64,000 nucleotides of DNA from Gari tellinella (GCA_922989275.2 OV277870.1:33848356-33912355), one strand, 5' to 3'. Positions 32,965-43,458 are shown, counted from the stretch's first letter. The notes: a model not told the origin generated them from the sequence alone. Made by a program: numbers and translations.

Positions 32965-33133
32965 GATACAGGCGGTGAAACAGGCTGCAGAATTGATTAC
33001 GGAATCCCAATGCTATGACGCTGTATTGGAAGGGAGAATCAGCATAACAATAACCCAGGCAATATTGGCTTCAAACAGGTTCGGCCGCCAAACCATCAAA
33101 TCATATGAATTGTGTTTAGAAAAATCATTTTAA
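32965..33133 (+). CDS. Candidate 3' coding exon, unknown protein
   Basis: The acceptor ttgtgcttttcttggcag precedes an open frame of 55 codons ending in TAA at 33131. It reads IQAVKQAAELITESQCYDAV, then LEGRISITITQAILASN and RFGRQTIKSYELCLEKSF. Only this frame is open, and the amino-acid mix is protein-like. The exon would start in phase 2, so upstream exons must exist but I could not place them. No domain is recognised. A decayed copy lies about 490 bp upstream. An alternative is a chance frame in locally duplicated DNA. Confidence 0.35.
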
Positions 33134-33590
33134 AAGGTCAGTGATTCAGTGAGGAATCAGAATGAGCTATACTTGAGTGTAAATATTGATGTATAACGAT
33201 AACTGTGGACTAATGTTGCCCAAGTGATATATTGCAATATAGAAATGCGATTATATTATTTATGGTGTCATTACGCTATCGGCTGTAGTATCATGTTTGA
33301 ATGTTGTTATGGCAAGCTTGAAGAGTAGATGTACATGGGATAGATGCAAACAATCGACTGACAGTTTAACACTTGTTCCGGGATGAATTGTGTATCTACA
33401 AAACTAATAGATACAGTTCGTTGAAGTTGTTAACAAAACGATGTGTTGTATATTCAGTGCCTTATGAATAGTTAGGCGTTTTTCGTTAATGAACGCAAAT
33501 TAATACAAACGTTGTTTCCGTGTAAAACCGTTCCAAACTATCGGTGAAATACACATATATACTGAAGATTTATTACAATTATTTCCCTAG

Positions 33591-33743
33591 TTCGATATGT
33601 TGAATGGAACTGAGGACAGTATTGAAGATGACCCTGTCTTGTACACAATCGCGTTTGGCATATACACTGTGTTAGCTCCGATTGTCTTCGTACTTGTGAT
33701 CATATTTCTCCTCATGTTGATCGTTGCCAAGATTCTACATTGA
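33591..33743 (+). CDS. Candidate single-pass membrane microprotein, 48 aa
   Basis: A 3' splice-site-like tract (tattacaattatttccctag) ends at 33590. An ATG at 33597 opens 48 codons to TGA at 33741-33743. The N terminus is acidic with an N-glycosylation sequon (MLNGTEDSIEDDP, N3-G-T). It is followed by a strongly hydrophobic stretch at about residues 19-43 (AFGIYTVLAPIVF, then VLVIIFLLMLIVA) and a short basic tail KILH. This is the layout of a small integral membrane protein. No family is recognised. If the exon is read through from an upstream phase-0 exon, it could instead be the C-terminal end of a larger membrane protein. Confidence 0.35.
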   Translation, partial: FDMLNGTEDSIEDDPVLYTIAFGIYTVLAPIVFVLVIIFLLMLIVAKILH

Positions 33744-34194
33744 TTCTCCAGTACAGACACATTGAAAGGCTGACAGAAGACAGTGTTTCAGAGCGTTCTC
33801 AGGTTTCATAAGAGTGAAGAAATTAGTTAATGTGCACGAAGCTAACGGTATGCTTGAAATGAGAGCAAGACAGCACGCTGGAATGGAATATATAACAATG
33901 AAAGACACTTTAATGACAGAGAAATGTGTTTCAAACAAAAACTATGGGGAAATATATACATATGTATACAAACACAAAGTGTATCCGATATATACGGTTA
34001 CCCTTGCCTTTTGTTTGAAGTATACTCTAAAAGACAAACAGTTACTGGAAAACTTTGTTGATGTTCGATGGTAATTTTATACAGCAAAACTTCCATTTAC
34101 ATTTAAAACGTTATTATTCCCGTTTAAACGAAACGCAATTGCAATGTAGTAAAATGTAGATAATGCCATTGATTGGAAAGGTTGACATTTCCAT
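33744..34194. other. Downstream of micro-ORF; open frame without ATG
   Basis: A frame from about 33766 to 34074 reads through HEANGMLEMRARQHAGMEY and TMKDTLMTEKCV without an early ATG. It could be 3' UTR or another exon, and no domain is recognised. Confidence 0.3.
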
Positions 34195-34393
34195 TTAACC
34201 CATTTGCGCCCAGTGGATTCTTCCATGTTTTATATTGGATTAGTCAATTTTTTACCAAAGGGATGCCTTGTCAAAAATTTCATTTTAATTTTGTTTGATA
34301 TTGAAATTCCTATCAGCAAACAATGCGGCGTCTGATCAGTCTTCACTGTTTGCATATGTCCCATATATAGGATCGTGGGCACAAATAGGTTAA
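34195..34393. mobile_element. Family A MITE, copy 6 (reverse orientation)
   Basis: TTAA-cccatttgcgcccagtgg to gggcacaaataggttaa, both TTAA sites intact. The left half of the hairpin is deleted, leaving caatgcggcgtctgatcag. Confidence 0.9.
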
Positions 34394-34734
34394 TCAATGA
34401 AATTTAAAAGAAGCATATTGCATTTTTACTTCTACTAAATGTTTAATCTTTATACCAACCTTACCTATATCACATGTACATATGTTATAAGAGTACAAAT
34501 ATCAACACGAAACTGGCGCATCTGCATTTTATTACAGGGCTGTGTTGTGGGTGCATATGCACCTGAAGTGATTGATTGATTAAGTATGTTTTTATCTATC
34601 AGGCGATAACCATCTATTTAACCATTACATTAATGTCTGTTAATGGATACCTTGTTGGTCGCAATAAAAGCTCATTGAATGTGTATGTTGATTGTTTACT
34701 ATATGCGATGTTGAATAAAGCTTACCTTTACCTT
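34394..34734. other. Unassigned intergenic sequence
   Basis: No gene or repeat end was recognised. An aataaa word near 34713 could be a poly(A) signal but has no assigned gene. Confidence 0.35.
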
Positions 34735-34970
34735 AACCTTTCGCGCCAATTTAATCGTAAGTGTTTACTCTTCCATCGCCATGTGTCGTGTGTGTTTCAA
34801 TATTGTTGTCTGCAATATCGTTGTAAAGTAAGATTTTAGCCAGTGTGACTGAGGAAATTTCGAAACGAGTGTCAAATAGTTTCGATCCTGATCAGACGCT
34901 GTGGTATGATTGAAACGATTTGCAAAATCGGCATTAGTCGCCTACGTGGATGAAATGGATAACCATTTCA
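34735..34970. mobile_element. Family B MITE
   Basis: ttaacctttcgcgcc on the left, tattgttgtctgcaatatcg, module tttcgatcctgatcagacgc with a truncated right arm, and gtcgcctacgtggatgaaat at the right end. Confidence 0.6.
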
Positions 34971-34973
34971 CTT

Positions 34974-35205
34974 TTAATCCATTTGTGCCTACGATCACAT
35001 ATATGGATGGAACATAGGCAAACAGTGAATAATCTGCTTAGATGCCGCATTTTGCGGCGTCTGATCAGAGTCTACACTGTTTGCTAATAGGAATTTGAAT
35101 ATAAAACAAATTGAAAATGAAAAATTTGACCAGGCATCCCTTTGATAAAAAATGGACTTATCCAATACTAAACATGGAAGAATACACTGGGCGAAAATGA
35201 GTTAA
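34974..35205. mobile_element. Family A MITE, copy 7
   Basis: ttaatccatttgtgcc to gggcgaaaatgagttaa with TTAA at both ends. The palindrome is at about 35018-35085, with tagatgccgcattttgc and ggcgtctgatcagag. Confidence 0.85.
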
Positions 35206-35437
35206 TGATGTAATAAAGCGCATTTGCAGAAACAGGTTTGATCCTGATCAGACGCAGCATTTACGCGGCATCTGATCAGAATCAAAACGTTGTGCCCTTT
35301 GTTTCTTAATTACCGTCAGTCATACTGCCTGGAATCTTTTATTAAAATGATCCTGCAAACAACAATATTGGAGCAGGCGACAATATGGTGGTGAATGGGT
35401 AAACACCTCACGAAAAACTTGATATCGAAAGGGTTAA
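35202..35437. mobile_element. Family B MITE sharing a TTAA with family A copy 7
   Basis: It begins at the TTAA (35202-35205) that ends the previous element and runs to gatatcgaaagggttaa. The module is at 35228-35293 (ggtttgatcctgatcagacg, cggcatctgatcagaatc). aacaatattggagcaggcg and acaatatggtggtgaatggg are B internal words. Confidence 0.75.
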
Positions 35438-35751
35438 ACTTCAGACCGAGTGTCAAACAAGAGTTAATTAGAGTCTGCTGTTAGTTCCGTTTGGAACTCA
35501 GACATATCCATAGTTATAAACCTGTGTTGATGTTTTAACACTATTTCTGTCAATCGCGGCTTTACTGCTATTACATACAGTTTCGACCATTTTCAGAGGC
35601 AACTTACAGCTGTGCCTGGTCTGTATTCAAACCGTGTGACATTCGTTCTCCAATTCATGAATGCATAAACCTAAAAATTTTACAAAAATTGTATACGAAA
35701 TAGATCAAAGCAGACGATATTACGACAATAGAAATCTTAAAAAGTGAACTA

Positions 35752-36109
35752 CAGCGTTCTCTCCCTGTAACGGTCCTCCCAACAACGACTCCCTCCTTAC
35801 AACAACGTTTGTCGGAGTTACCGAAACAGGACAATTTTGTCTATAGCTTTTAGTGCTGCAAAATCGTCTGCTTAAAATAGTGGTCTGCTGTTCTTCTCAA
35901 AATGAACTAATGGACATTTTGACAGAAAATAAATTAATGATAAGTGACAAATAGCTTGAACCCAGATCAGACGCCGCGATACGCGTCGTCTGATCTGGAT
36001 TCGAGCTGTTTGCAAATGATAGCTAATTTCCCTCATTAAAACGAGTCCCTCTGAACAACGCACATATTTGTTGTCTCCCATTGGGTGTCGTTATAGAGAG
36101 GGAGCGATG
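35752..36109. mobile_element. Family E MITE, reverse, TA-flanked
   Basis: TA at 35750, then cagcgttctctccctgtaac; ttatagagagggagcgatg then TA at 36110. The module at about 35950-36012 has cagatcagacgccgcgatac and gcgtcgtctgatctgg. tgttgtctcccattgggtg is the internal TIR continuation. Confidence 0.85.
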
Positions 36110-36379
36110 TACATGTATGTGTCTGTATACTCGAACATTAAAGCATAAATGTTAATGCTTGACTGTATGTTTAATGTGTGTTATGTCAAAAGATACACAG
36201 AGACATATTTTCGTATTATGAAATTATTTATGGTTATCTTGATAAAACTGTTTATTATATTCACATTGTCTATATTGTTTTCCGGCCATTATATTCGTAC
36301 AGTTGTCAAGGCATTATTATTTCTTATTCAGCGAAACAAGAGGCTAATGCAGAAACTGAAATTTAGAAAATAAAAGTGG

Positions 36380-36450
36380 CAAACAGTATAAAGTGTAATG
36401 AGATAAAGGGTTACCCGGCGTCTAGTCTAGTCTAGCTGTATGCTGTTTGC
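36380..36450. repeat. Hairpin-module remnant
   Basis: gtggcaaacagtataaagtg, gttacccggcgtctagtc and tagctgtatgctgtttgcc keep only parts of the stem. Confidence 0.4.
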
Positions 36451-36689
36451 CGATTATATAAAGCGCAAACTCGTTTAATGTAAAGAATAATGTCTTTATA
36501 CCTGTATACATCTATGAGCTCTATGCTTCATTCAAACATCTTTTAAATGTTGGAAATAAATTTCAAAAGTCTACGGTTTTATTCTTTCGTAAATCCTACC
36601 AGGCTAAATACTTAAAAGCATGGTAAAAGGTCTAACTTGTTTTAACTGAATTACTAAACGTAAAGGCCACATAAAGCTTAACGTTGATA

Positions 36690-36942
36690 CAGAGATAAAT
36701 ACGTTATTACTTCCCGTTAAAACAGAACGGAACACACACACACACGCGCACTCAAATAAAAGGTAAAATATGCCAGGTTCTTGATACTTATGCATATCTA
36801 TTTTGATCTGAGTGGCGAACAGTTTTGACATTGATCAGTCGCCGGGTTAATCGATGTCAGATTTGTCTCCAAACCGTTTGTACTAAACTTGAGGTTTTTG
36901 AATTCAATTCGTTTATTAAGAAAGAATAACGTCTCCCCATAG
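36690..36942. mobile_element. Family C MITE, TA-flanked
   Basis: TA then cagagataaatacgttatta at the left; aagaaagaataacgtctccc then catag-TA at the right. The module spans about 36815-36885 (cagtcgccgggttaatcg). An (AC)n microsatellite at 36731-36744 lies inside. Confidence 0.75.
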
Positions 36943-37243
36943 TATAAACCAACTAAAACCAATTATAATATCAATCCATCAAAACCTTGTATAACAGAGT
37001 ATTGACATGTCAATTATAGTTGACACTTTCTGGATCTACTGATACAATATTTGCTGAAAACACGTGGCACGCTCTCTGTTTCAATTGAGAAAATATAGGT
37101 TACAGGTTAATTCTATTTCCCAATATAGTTTAGTCCAGGTTTGGCAATTAAGTGTCATTTTTACAATAAAATACAAACAGTTCCGATTCTGACAAAAAGG
37201 CTCATTTGGGAATCATACTGATTGCATAGAACGAGTTTGCTAT

Positions 37244-37590
37244 AGTACTCCCTCTCTACAACAACACCCAACGAGAGACAAAGAGTGTGTGTTGTTCGGA
37301 GGAAGTTTTTTATAGGGAGAGAATTTAACTCTTAGAGTAACGCAGGAACTGATCTGGGTTTAAACTGTTTTTCACTCGTCAATATGTTTCTTCTATCAAA
37401 ATGTCCAACACGTAACTTTGAGGAAAAACTTTAGACGACAATTTTTAGCAGACGATATAAATCAGTTAAAGCAATTGGGGTGATTGTCTTATTTGGGGAA
37501 CAGCGCCAAGCACTATTATAGGAAGGGAATTGTTATTTATTATATATACTATAATTATTATAGGAGGAACGTTGTAGGGAGGAAGCACTG
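37244..37590. mobile_element. Family E MITE
   Basis: tagtactccctctctacaac on the left, acgttgtagggaggaagcactg then TA on the right (37586-37592). Internal words tgtgtgttgttcggagg and agcagacgatataaatc are E-typical. The hairpin is mostly deleted. Confidence 0.8.
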
Positions 37591-37602
37591 TAGTCACTGG
37601 TA

Positions 37603-37733
37603 CAGTGGAGAATCTGTTATTCTTTCCCGTTTAAACGCAAAGCACTAAAACGTAGAAAAGAACAACTTTTGGACAATTCTGATAATTCATGTTTATCTTG
37701 GTGGCAACAGTTTGGAGCCTGGTCAGACGCCGG
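37603..37733. mobile_element. Family C MITE, left part, split by a 3.3-kb insertion
   Basis: TA then CAGTGGAGAATCTGTTATTC, ctaaaacgtagaaaag, ttctgataattcatgtttat and the left hairpin arm up to cagacgccgg. The element resumes at 41048. Confidence 0.9.
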
Positions 37734-37984
37734 TGTAACGAAGTATTTTGACCCCCATCGAAAAGTGACCCCCCGGTCAAAATTCGACGTCGTAGAATGA
37801 CCTCCCATTGTCGAATTATGACCCCCCATCGTCGAATTATGACCCCCCTGTCGAAATATGACCCCCCTTTAAAAATCCTTGATATTTTGTTTAAAGTCAT
37901 TTTGCATATGTTAAAGTTGTTTTAAACCTAACTAAGTTTTGAGTGAATAAATTATATTGATAAAATTGTAAGTGTGTCTGCCTA

Positions 37985-38075
37985 TCAATGGACAACCTTA
38001 TGGGTATCGAACCCAGAACCGTTTACCCTTTTACAAGTATACATTTACGATCTACCAATTACTCTTGTTCGATTA
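37985..38075 (-). repeat. tRNA-like block inside element N
   Basis: On the minus strand, taattggtagatcgtaaatg followed after about 40 bp by ctgggttcgatacccataag gives A- and B-box-like words at tRNA spacing. No adjacent intact cloverleaf was confirmed, so I call it a SINE-like head rather than a tRNA gene. Confidence 0.45.
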
Positions 38076-38224
38076 TTGATTTAATTTCGACGTAGCAGGC
38101 TGAGTAAACCCCAATCACACATGCACCACGTCTCCGAGAAAGCGTATGATCAGAATTTACAATACGCTCGTATAGGCATTCATTCCAAGAAATCTTCCTA
38201 TCTTGCCGCGGTTTCTTTGGTTGA

Positions 38225-38440
38225 ACCAATTACCCCACAGCCTTTTTCTAGCTTTAAAGACACATGGCCACTTAGAGCAGGTTAAAAGTAAAGCAGATTG
38301 CGCATTCTGCTTTACTTCAGCCTGCTTTAAGGTACACTTTGCTAGGATATAGAAAATATTTTCTTATGGTATATATCCATGACTGTATAAATTTGATCTT
38401 TTATCTCCAGTAGAGGAATAAAAAGATCAAAGGCGTAAAA
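38225..38440. repeat. Family D repeat inside element N
   Basis: taccccacagcctttttctag, gccacttagagcaggtt, aaagtaaagcagattgcgc and gcattctgctttacttc, then gctaggatatagaaaatatt, parallel 4890-5090 and 47925-48365. Confidence 0.65.
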
Positions 38441-38754
38441 ATCGTATTTATTAGGTAATGTCTTAACATATTTTCATAGAGGATGTTTTGATTTGTCGGA
38501 ATTTATCCCTTTTGTCAAGAAATAAGAATGCAGGTCGGTTGTTTTGAGGGGGCTTTTTTGTCTTTTGTCAACACTTGCTATGTTGTGCGTTTATAGTTTA
38601 CCATGTTAAGTGTAAAGTTAATTGCATTTACTAAACAAACAAGCAAACAAACACACAAGCAAACAAAAAGCGATCAAAATCGGAAGCTGTGTTATGTTGC
38701 CTCATTGCACATTACACCATTCAGTGTCGTAGAAAGACTCCGGTCATTATTCTA

Positions 38755-39060
38755 GCTCGTATTTTTACACCTCGGTCATTATTCGATATCATAGTTTGAC
38801 TCGCCGGTCATTATTCGATGTCGTAGAATGACCCCCGGTCATTATTCGATGTCGTAGAATGACCCCCGGTCATTATTCGATGTCGTAGAATGACTCCCCG
38901 GTCATTATTCGATGTCGTAGAATGACCCCCGGTCATTATTCGATGTCGTAGAATGACTCCCCGGTCATTATTCGATGTCGTAGAATGACTCCCCGGTCAT
39001 TTTTCGATGTCGTAGAATGACTCCCCGGTCATTATTCGATGTCGTAGACTGACCCCCTGA
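38755..39060. repeat. Tandem array, about 32-34 bp units
   Basis: About nine units of ggtcattattcgatgtcgta followed by gaatgacccccc or gaatgactcccc. Length alternates by one to two bases in the C-run. The same words make up the TIRs of element N, so the array is an expanded subterminal motif. Confidence 0.9.
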
Positions 39061-39261
39061 TGGTAATTACCGTATTTGATGTCAAACAAAGACCCCTTGT
39101 CATTTTTTAATGTCGTAGAATAACAGCGTAGAATAACCCCGTCATGGTTGCGATCAGCTCTCTGAGGGTAAATTCATATCAGATTGCTAATTACCTAAAT
39201 CATTGGATGATTCTATGTTGTGCAATAAACTGTCAATAATCTAATCAATTTTCATAGTCAC

Positions 39262-40290
39262 ATGCCGCAATGTTTCTGTTGCGACACATTGTTAGATGAC
39301 GAATGTCATTGGAACCGATGTAAATATTACAAATACATGTTCTGTAAAAGGGGGATACATATTTGCACTCGTTCACGTAACGTTTATTGGTATGGTGTAC
39401 CACTGATAGACTGTAAACTACGTTCAATAAATTGTCACATATCTTCAAGAATAGAAACAGGCTAAGGAGTAAAGGGTTAAATAATCAGGTCTGACATAAT
39501 GCATCTAACAGAAAATGTATTTGAAACTTTAATGATGTTATGTGCAACAGTAACATTTATACATTTTGTTTTGGTAATTAGCAGTAATTCAATTAAGAAG
39601 TATACAGGCAAAAGACATGCCATTTCATATAACAGGTTTAATATGTAGAAAGCACTTCAAAGAGCTTTGTACAAAACTTTTGGTCTGTATTTACCCTTTG
39701 CTCCATAGGCAAGCTTGCAAATTAGCTACGTTTACCTGTGATTAAGGCAGGACAATGCATACAGCAATATGAATTTTATGCAGAAAGCTCATGTATGCTT
39801 TCTGCTTTACACTCATTTTGTTGTTAGCTGACGCATGTAATTAAAACTATTATTGGATTTTATTAGTGTATCTTAATCTTTTTTGCAGATGTAGGTGCAG
39901 GCGGCCTGATGCGCTACTGTGGAGGAAAGGGTTAAGGGTTCACTTGCTTACAAAAGTATACTTCCTTACCCAGTGGGCACTATAAAAAGGCTGTGACTTT
40001 TCAAGCTGTAAACTTGCATCCATGTATTCTTAAGTTTAGAATCTTTGATTATTTAGTTGACAAAGAACTTGTAAATGATAACCTATCAGTTATATATGAT
40101 ATGCTTATTAGTTTTTGTTCAGTAATGTTTTTGACTGTTATCAAAATGTAATGTGTGATGTAATGCATTACTTTGCCAACGTACTTGTAATTTAATACAT
40201 TACAAATGCAAACGTAATAATAATTGTAATATAATACACTCTTTAGCAATGTAATTGGTGACACTTGTAATGTAATGTATAACTTTCTCA
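39262..40290. other. Remaining interior of element N
   Basis: It contains a cysteine-rich 67-codon plus-strand frame starting at an ATG (39262) with no homolog I recognise, a hairpin agaaagctcatgtatgctttct at 39788, and degenerate tgtaatgtaatg-type repeats at 40140-40280. Confidence 0.35.
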
Positions 40291-40510
40291 AGTAATTCAC
40301 ACCATGCCTGCTCCCGCCCCTCCGGCCTGCATACTCCATGACTGAATTACTACCTTAACTTATTTATAAATAAGCTGTCCACGAATTATACCACAGACCC
40401 GCAGCCACCTTGTTTCCCTACCATCAGTATCCAACAGATAGGCACAAGGTTAACGTAACCCATCGGGAACAGCATTTAGTATACTGTACGTTCCCATGGC
40501 ATGCTTATCA
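40290..40510. repeat. LINE 3'-UTR-like fragment inside element N
   Basis: ctccatgactgaattactacc, aaataagctgtccacgaatt, ataccacagacccgcagcc and ccaacagataggcac parallel words at 21765-21900 in the LINE 3' UTR. Confidence 0.5.
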
Positions 40511-41047
40511 TAAGTCTGAATTTTGACTTATTTATAATCTAAATTTTATATATCTTTTAACTTATTCACACCTGAAACTTCAAGTGGACAATGCAATTTT
40601 TTTCTAGTTATGTCAAGTCAACTTTTGACTAGGTAGAGTTGTTTTATACAATATATTTCAACACTGACATATATTGCAAACATATCAGAGAGCTCCTTTA
40701 GGATTAGTCTGATCTGGGTCTACACGGTTTACAAAGGACAAATGTACTATTGCTAGGTAGACTGTTTGTAAATGACTAATATAGGATCCAATGGGTTAAA
40801 CTGTGTTTGTTAATTGCTAAAGAGGGGTGGGGTCATTTTTCGATGGGGGTCGATATATTTCAGGAGGGGTCAAAACACTTCATGAGGGGAGTCATAGTAC
40901 TATGACCGGGGGGTCAAATTTCGACGTCGAATTTTGACCGGGGGGTCATTGTACGATATCGAAAAATGACCGGGGGTCATTCTACGTCGTCGAATTTTGA
41001 CCGGGGGGTCATTTTTCGATGGGGGTCAAAATACTTCGTTACACCGG

Positions 41048-41110
41048 CACTGCAAATAATATTTTTAGCGTAAACGCGTTTATTGGGAAAAAATAACACA
41101 TTCTCTACTG
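41048..41110. mobile_element. Family C MITE, right part
   Basis: It continues the element begun at 37603: cactgcaaataatatttttag, cgtaaacgcgtttattggg, aaaaaataacacattctct and actg, then TA at 41111. The right hairpin arm is missing, so about 26 bp was lost at the junction or before the insertion. Confidence 0.85.
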
Positions 41111-41582
41111 TACACTCAGTAATATCGCTTGAAACCGAAACATTGGTTGATTTTGAAAACTGTATTTAATTTAGAAGAAACAGGAACAATTTTAAAATAA
41201 TAAATTTCTATTGAAAAATGTAACACTCTGAAGTATAATAATGATCATAAATTAATGGAATTCTATTTTCACTTTCGGTCTGTGTTCGTTTCGGGCAAGG
41301 ATGTTTTGGCCTTAGTCGTTTCGGCCTAATTTTAGGGGTAGGTCGTTTTTGTTCATTTGGCGGGTAGTTATCGGCCTCAGTTTGCCTTAACCTATATAAA
41401 TATCTATCGCATAAACCCTGGTCAGCATTAGCATGGTATACAAAGAGTGTTAATCTGATATTTTTAAAGTCAAATATATCAGTTAATAATAGTATAAATG
41501 TAAAACATATTCATTTAGGTGGTAAAGGTCTGAGTTTGAATTCAGATCAAAACTGGAATTACGACATTTAAAAGTAGTTGCA

Positions 41583-41629
41583 AGACCAGATGCTGAATAA
41601 CTCTGCCCAAGTTATTCAGCATCTGGTCT
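41583..41629. repeat. Isolated perfect hairpin
   Basis: agaccagatgctgaataact and its exact inverse form a 20-bp perfect stem with a seven-base loop (ctgccca). It does not match the GACGCCG module. Confidence 0.8.
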
Positions 41630-41963
41630 GCTTCTGATCTGAATGGAAACTGATTGGTACTTAGGTGAAAGAAATCTTGCTTATGGATGTTTAATTGTGT
41701 GACTATTATGACTGTGCTTAATGAAATCATTTACAAAAAGCGTTTTGGCCAAACCAGACTCTTTACAGTTAATGTTTCAAGAAGTATTGTTCTCATTGGT
41801 AAACTGACTTATAATTTCCTTGTCTGTCTACTTAAATAGTTTACATACAATAAGCAAGAGGATACTTAATTTATACCATAACACAATGATAGCTCTAAAC
41901 ATTATATGTATCTGGCCTTCTGTAACGATGTTTGAACGGTAGGATAGTCCCTAATACGACATA

Positions 41964-42317
41964 CAATGTTTCCTCTCTACAACAACATCAATGGGAGACA
42001 AATAGTTTGGGTGTTGTTCGGCAGGAGTTCGGAGGGAAATTGGCTTACATTTGCAAACAGCGTGAATTAAGGTCAGACGCCGCGTAACGCGGCGTCTGAT
42101 CTTGATTCAAGCTGTTTGTCACTCGTCGTTATATTTTTTCTGTCAAAATGTCAAAAAAGTCACTTTGAGAAAAATAGCAGACAATTTAAGGTAAACGATA
42201 TCGCAGCTGTGAAAAAATTGGAAATAATTGTTTTGTTTAATGTTAAGGGAACAACTGGAAGCGTTGTTGCAGGAAGGGAGTCGTTGTTCAGAGGGCCCTT
42301 TAGGGGAAGGAGCACTG
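41964..42317. mobile_element. Family E MITE, TA-flanked, intact module
   Basis: TA then caatgtttcctctctacaac; aggggaaggagcactg then TA at 42318. The module core cagacgccgcgtaacgcggcg at 42073-42094 is perfect (21 bases, shown as cagacgccgcg and its inverse). ttgtcactcgtcgttatatt and tagcagacaatttaagg follow. Confidence 0.85.
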
Positions 42318-42639
42318 TAGCTATAAAGAGTTCTCCAGAATAGTAGCTTTTATCTGTCCAACTAGCCTCACATACAGGAAGCGTCATTTACCAGAATTCT
42401 AGGCCAGTGTCCTGTAATTGGCACCGCTTATACTCAAGTCAGAGGCTAACTATTACCATCGACTGTATCAAAATACTTGTAATCCTTGTGATTCTGGACG
42501 CCATTAATGTCCATGAACCATTAACACGATATTGGCACAAATTGTTAACAATGTCCATAACTTAAAAGCTATCTCTTACGCCTACTAACAGAAAGATAAC
42601 TATTGTATAAAAGGCAGGGGTATTACAAAGCAAGATGAA

Positions 42640-42835
42640 AGTAAAACAGAAAACTCCTAAAAGGGTTTTCTGTTTTATGTCACCTTTCTGTCATTAAAAC
42701 CTTATAATAGACACACTCTAGTGGTCGTGATAGCGAGACTAGAAAGTTTAAAGTGTGGTTGTTAAGGCAATTGTCTGTTTAATGACGGATAAAACAGAAA
42801 TATCCTTAACGAGCTTTCTGCTTTACTTTCATGTT
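42640..42835. repeat. Two family D-type hairpins
   Basis: aaaacagaaaactcctaaaa pairs with gggttttctgtttt at 42652-42684. aaaacagaaatatccttaac pairs with gagctttctgctttac at 42789-42828. Confidence 0.6.
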
Positions 42836-43458
42836 GATTCAAACTAAACTGTAACCAATTAGTTTTCTTTTTAGAGATCGGAATAGAGAGGTTTTACATG
42901 TACGTCGTTTAGAGTATGTGTTTATTGATAGAACATATAGATATGCCTCACATTTTAAGAGTCCCGAATTTGTTGAATACGTCTTATACCTGAATCGTTA
43001 CGCCTTAATCAACCCTTATGTAATAGAAAAAAGAAAAGAAATCATTCAATTTATTCAATATTATCTTGGGTTCTAATATTTAATCTAATATTTAATATAA
43101 CAATGTATTATAAAAACATAAGATTTCACTAAACTTCGTCCGGTCTTATAGTCATGTACAATACTACACGCATAGCACAACTACCTTTGCTATATTTTTA
43201 TTTCCTTGTCTTACCGTAACTGGACATAATTATAGTGTCATCTCAGAAAACCGTACCTCTTTAAACCGACAGTTTTTGGAAACCGAACACAGTTGTCGGT
43301 CAAAATATTACTTTTTCCTCAAATCTTACTCATTGGATAGTTGACTTTATACAGAACAGCAATAATAAAGCATACAACTAAAGGAGTTTTCTGTATTTCT
43401 GTTGTCCTGCACTACAATGACACATATTTAGATAAAACAGAAGCGAAGGCAGCAGTTT
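42836..43458. other. Unassigned intergenic sequence
   Basis: No exon or element end was recognised, apart from a weak hairpin arm taaaggagttttctg near 43379. Confidence 0.4.

Larger units (their letters stand above)
37734..41043. mobile_element. Element N: 3.3-kb TIR element, GACCCCC-rich, non-coding
   Basis: Its ends are exact inverses for about 30 bp (TGTAACGAAGTATTTTGACC inward) and similar for at least 70 bp (ccccatcgaaaa, ccccccggtcaaaattcgac). CCGG flanks both ends (37730-37733, 41044-41047), consistent with a 4-bp target duplication. The interior holds a 33-bp tandem array, a tRNA-like block, a family D repeat and a LINE-UTR-like piece. No transposase-like frame is visible, so it is non-autonomous or a foldback-like element. 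I do not recognise the superfamily. Confidence 0.8.

Noticed and set aside
36220..36373. Hydrophobic 51-codon frame beginning MKLFMVILIKLF
   Set aside because: The hydrophobicity follows from T-rich sequence, there is no splice acceptor or promoter-like context, and it ends next to a MITE remnant.
38755..39060. Regular 32-34-bp repeats resembling a CRISPR array
   Set aside because: Units are contiguous without unique spacers, the DNA is eukaryotic, and the same motif forms the ends of the surrounding transposon.
39262..39465. Cysteine-rich 67-codon frame that looks like a small secreted peptide
   Set aside because: It lacks a signal peptide, sits inside non-coding element N, and a minus-strand frame of equal length overlaps it.
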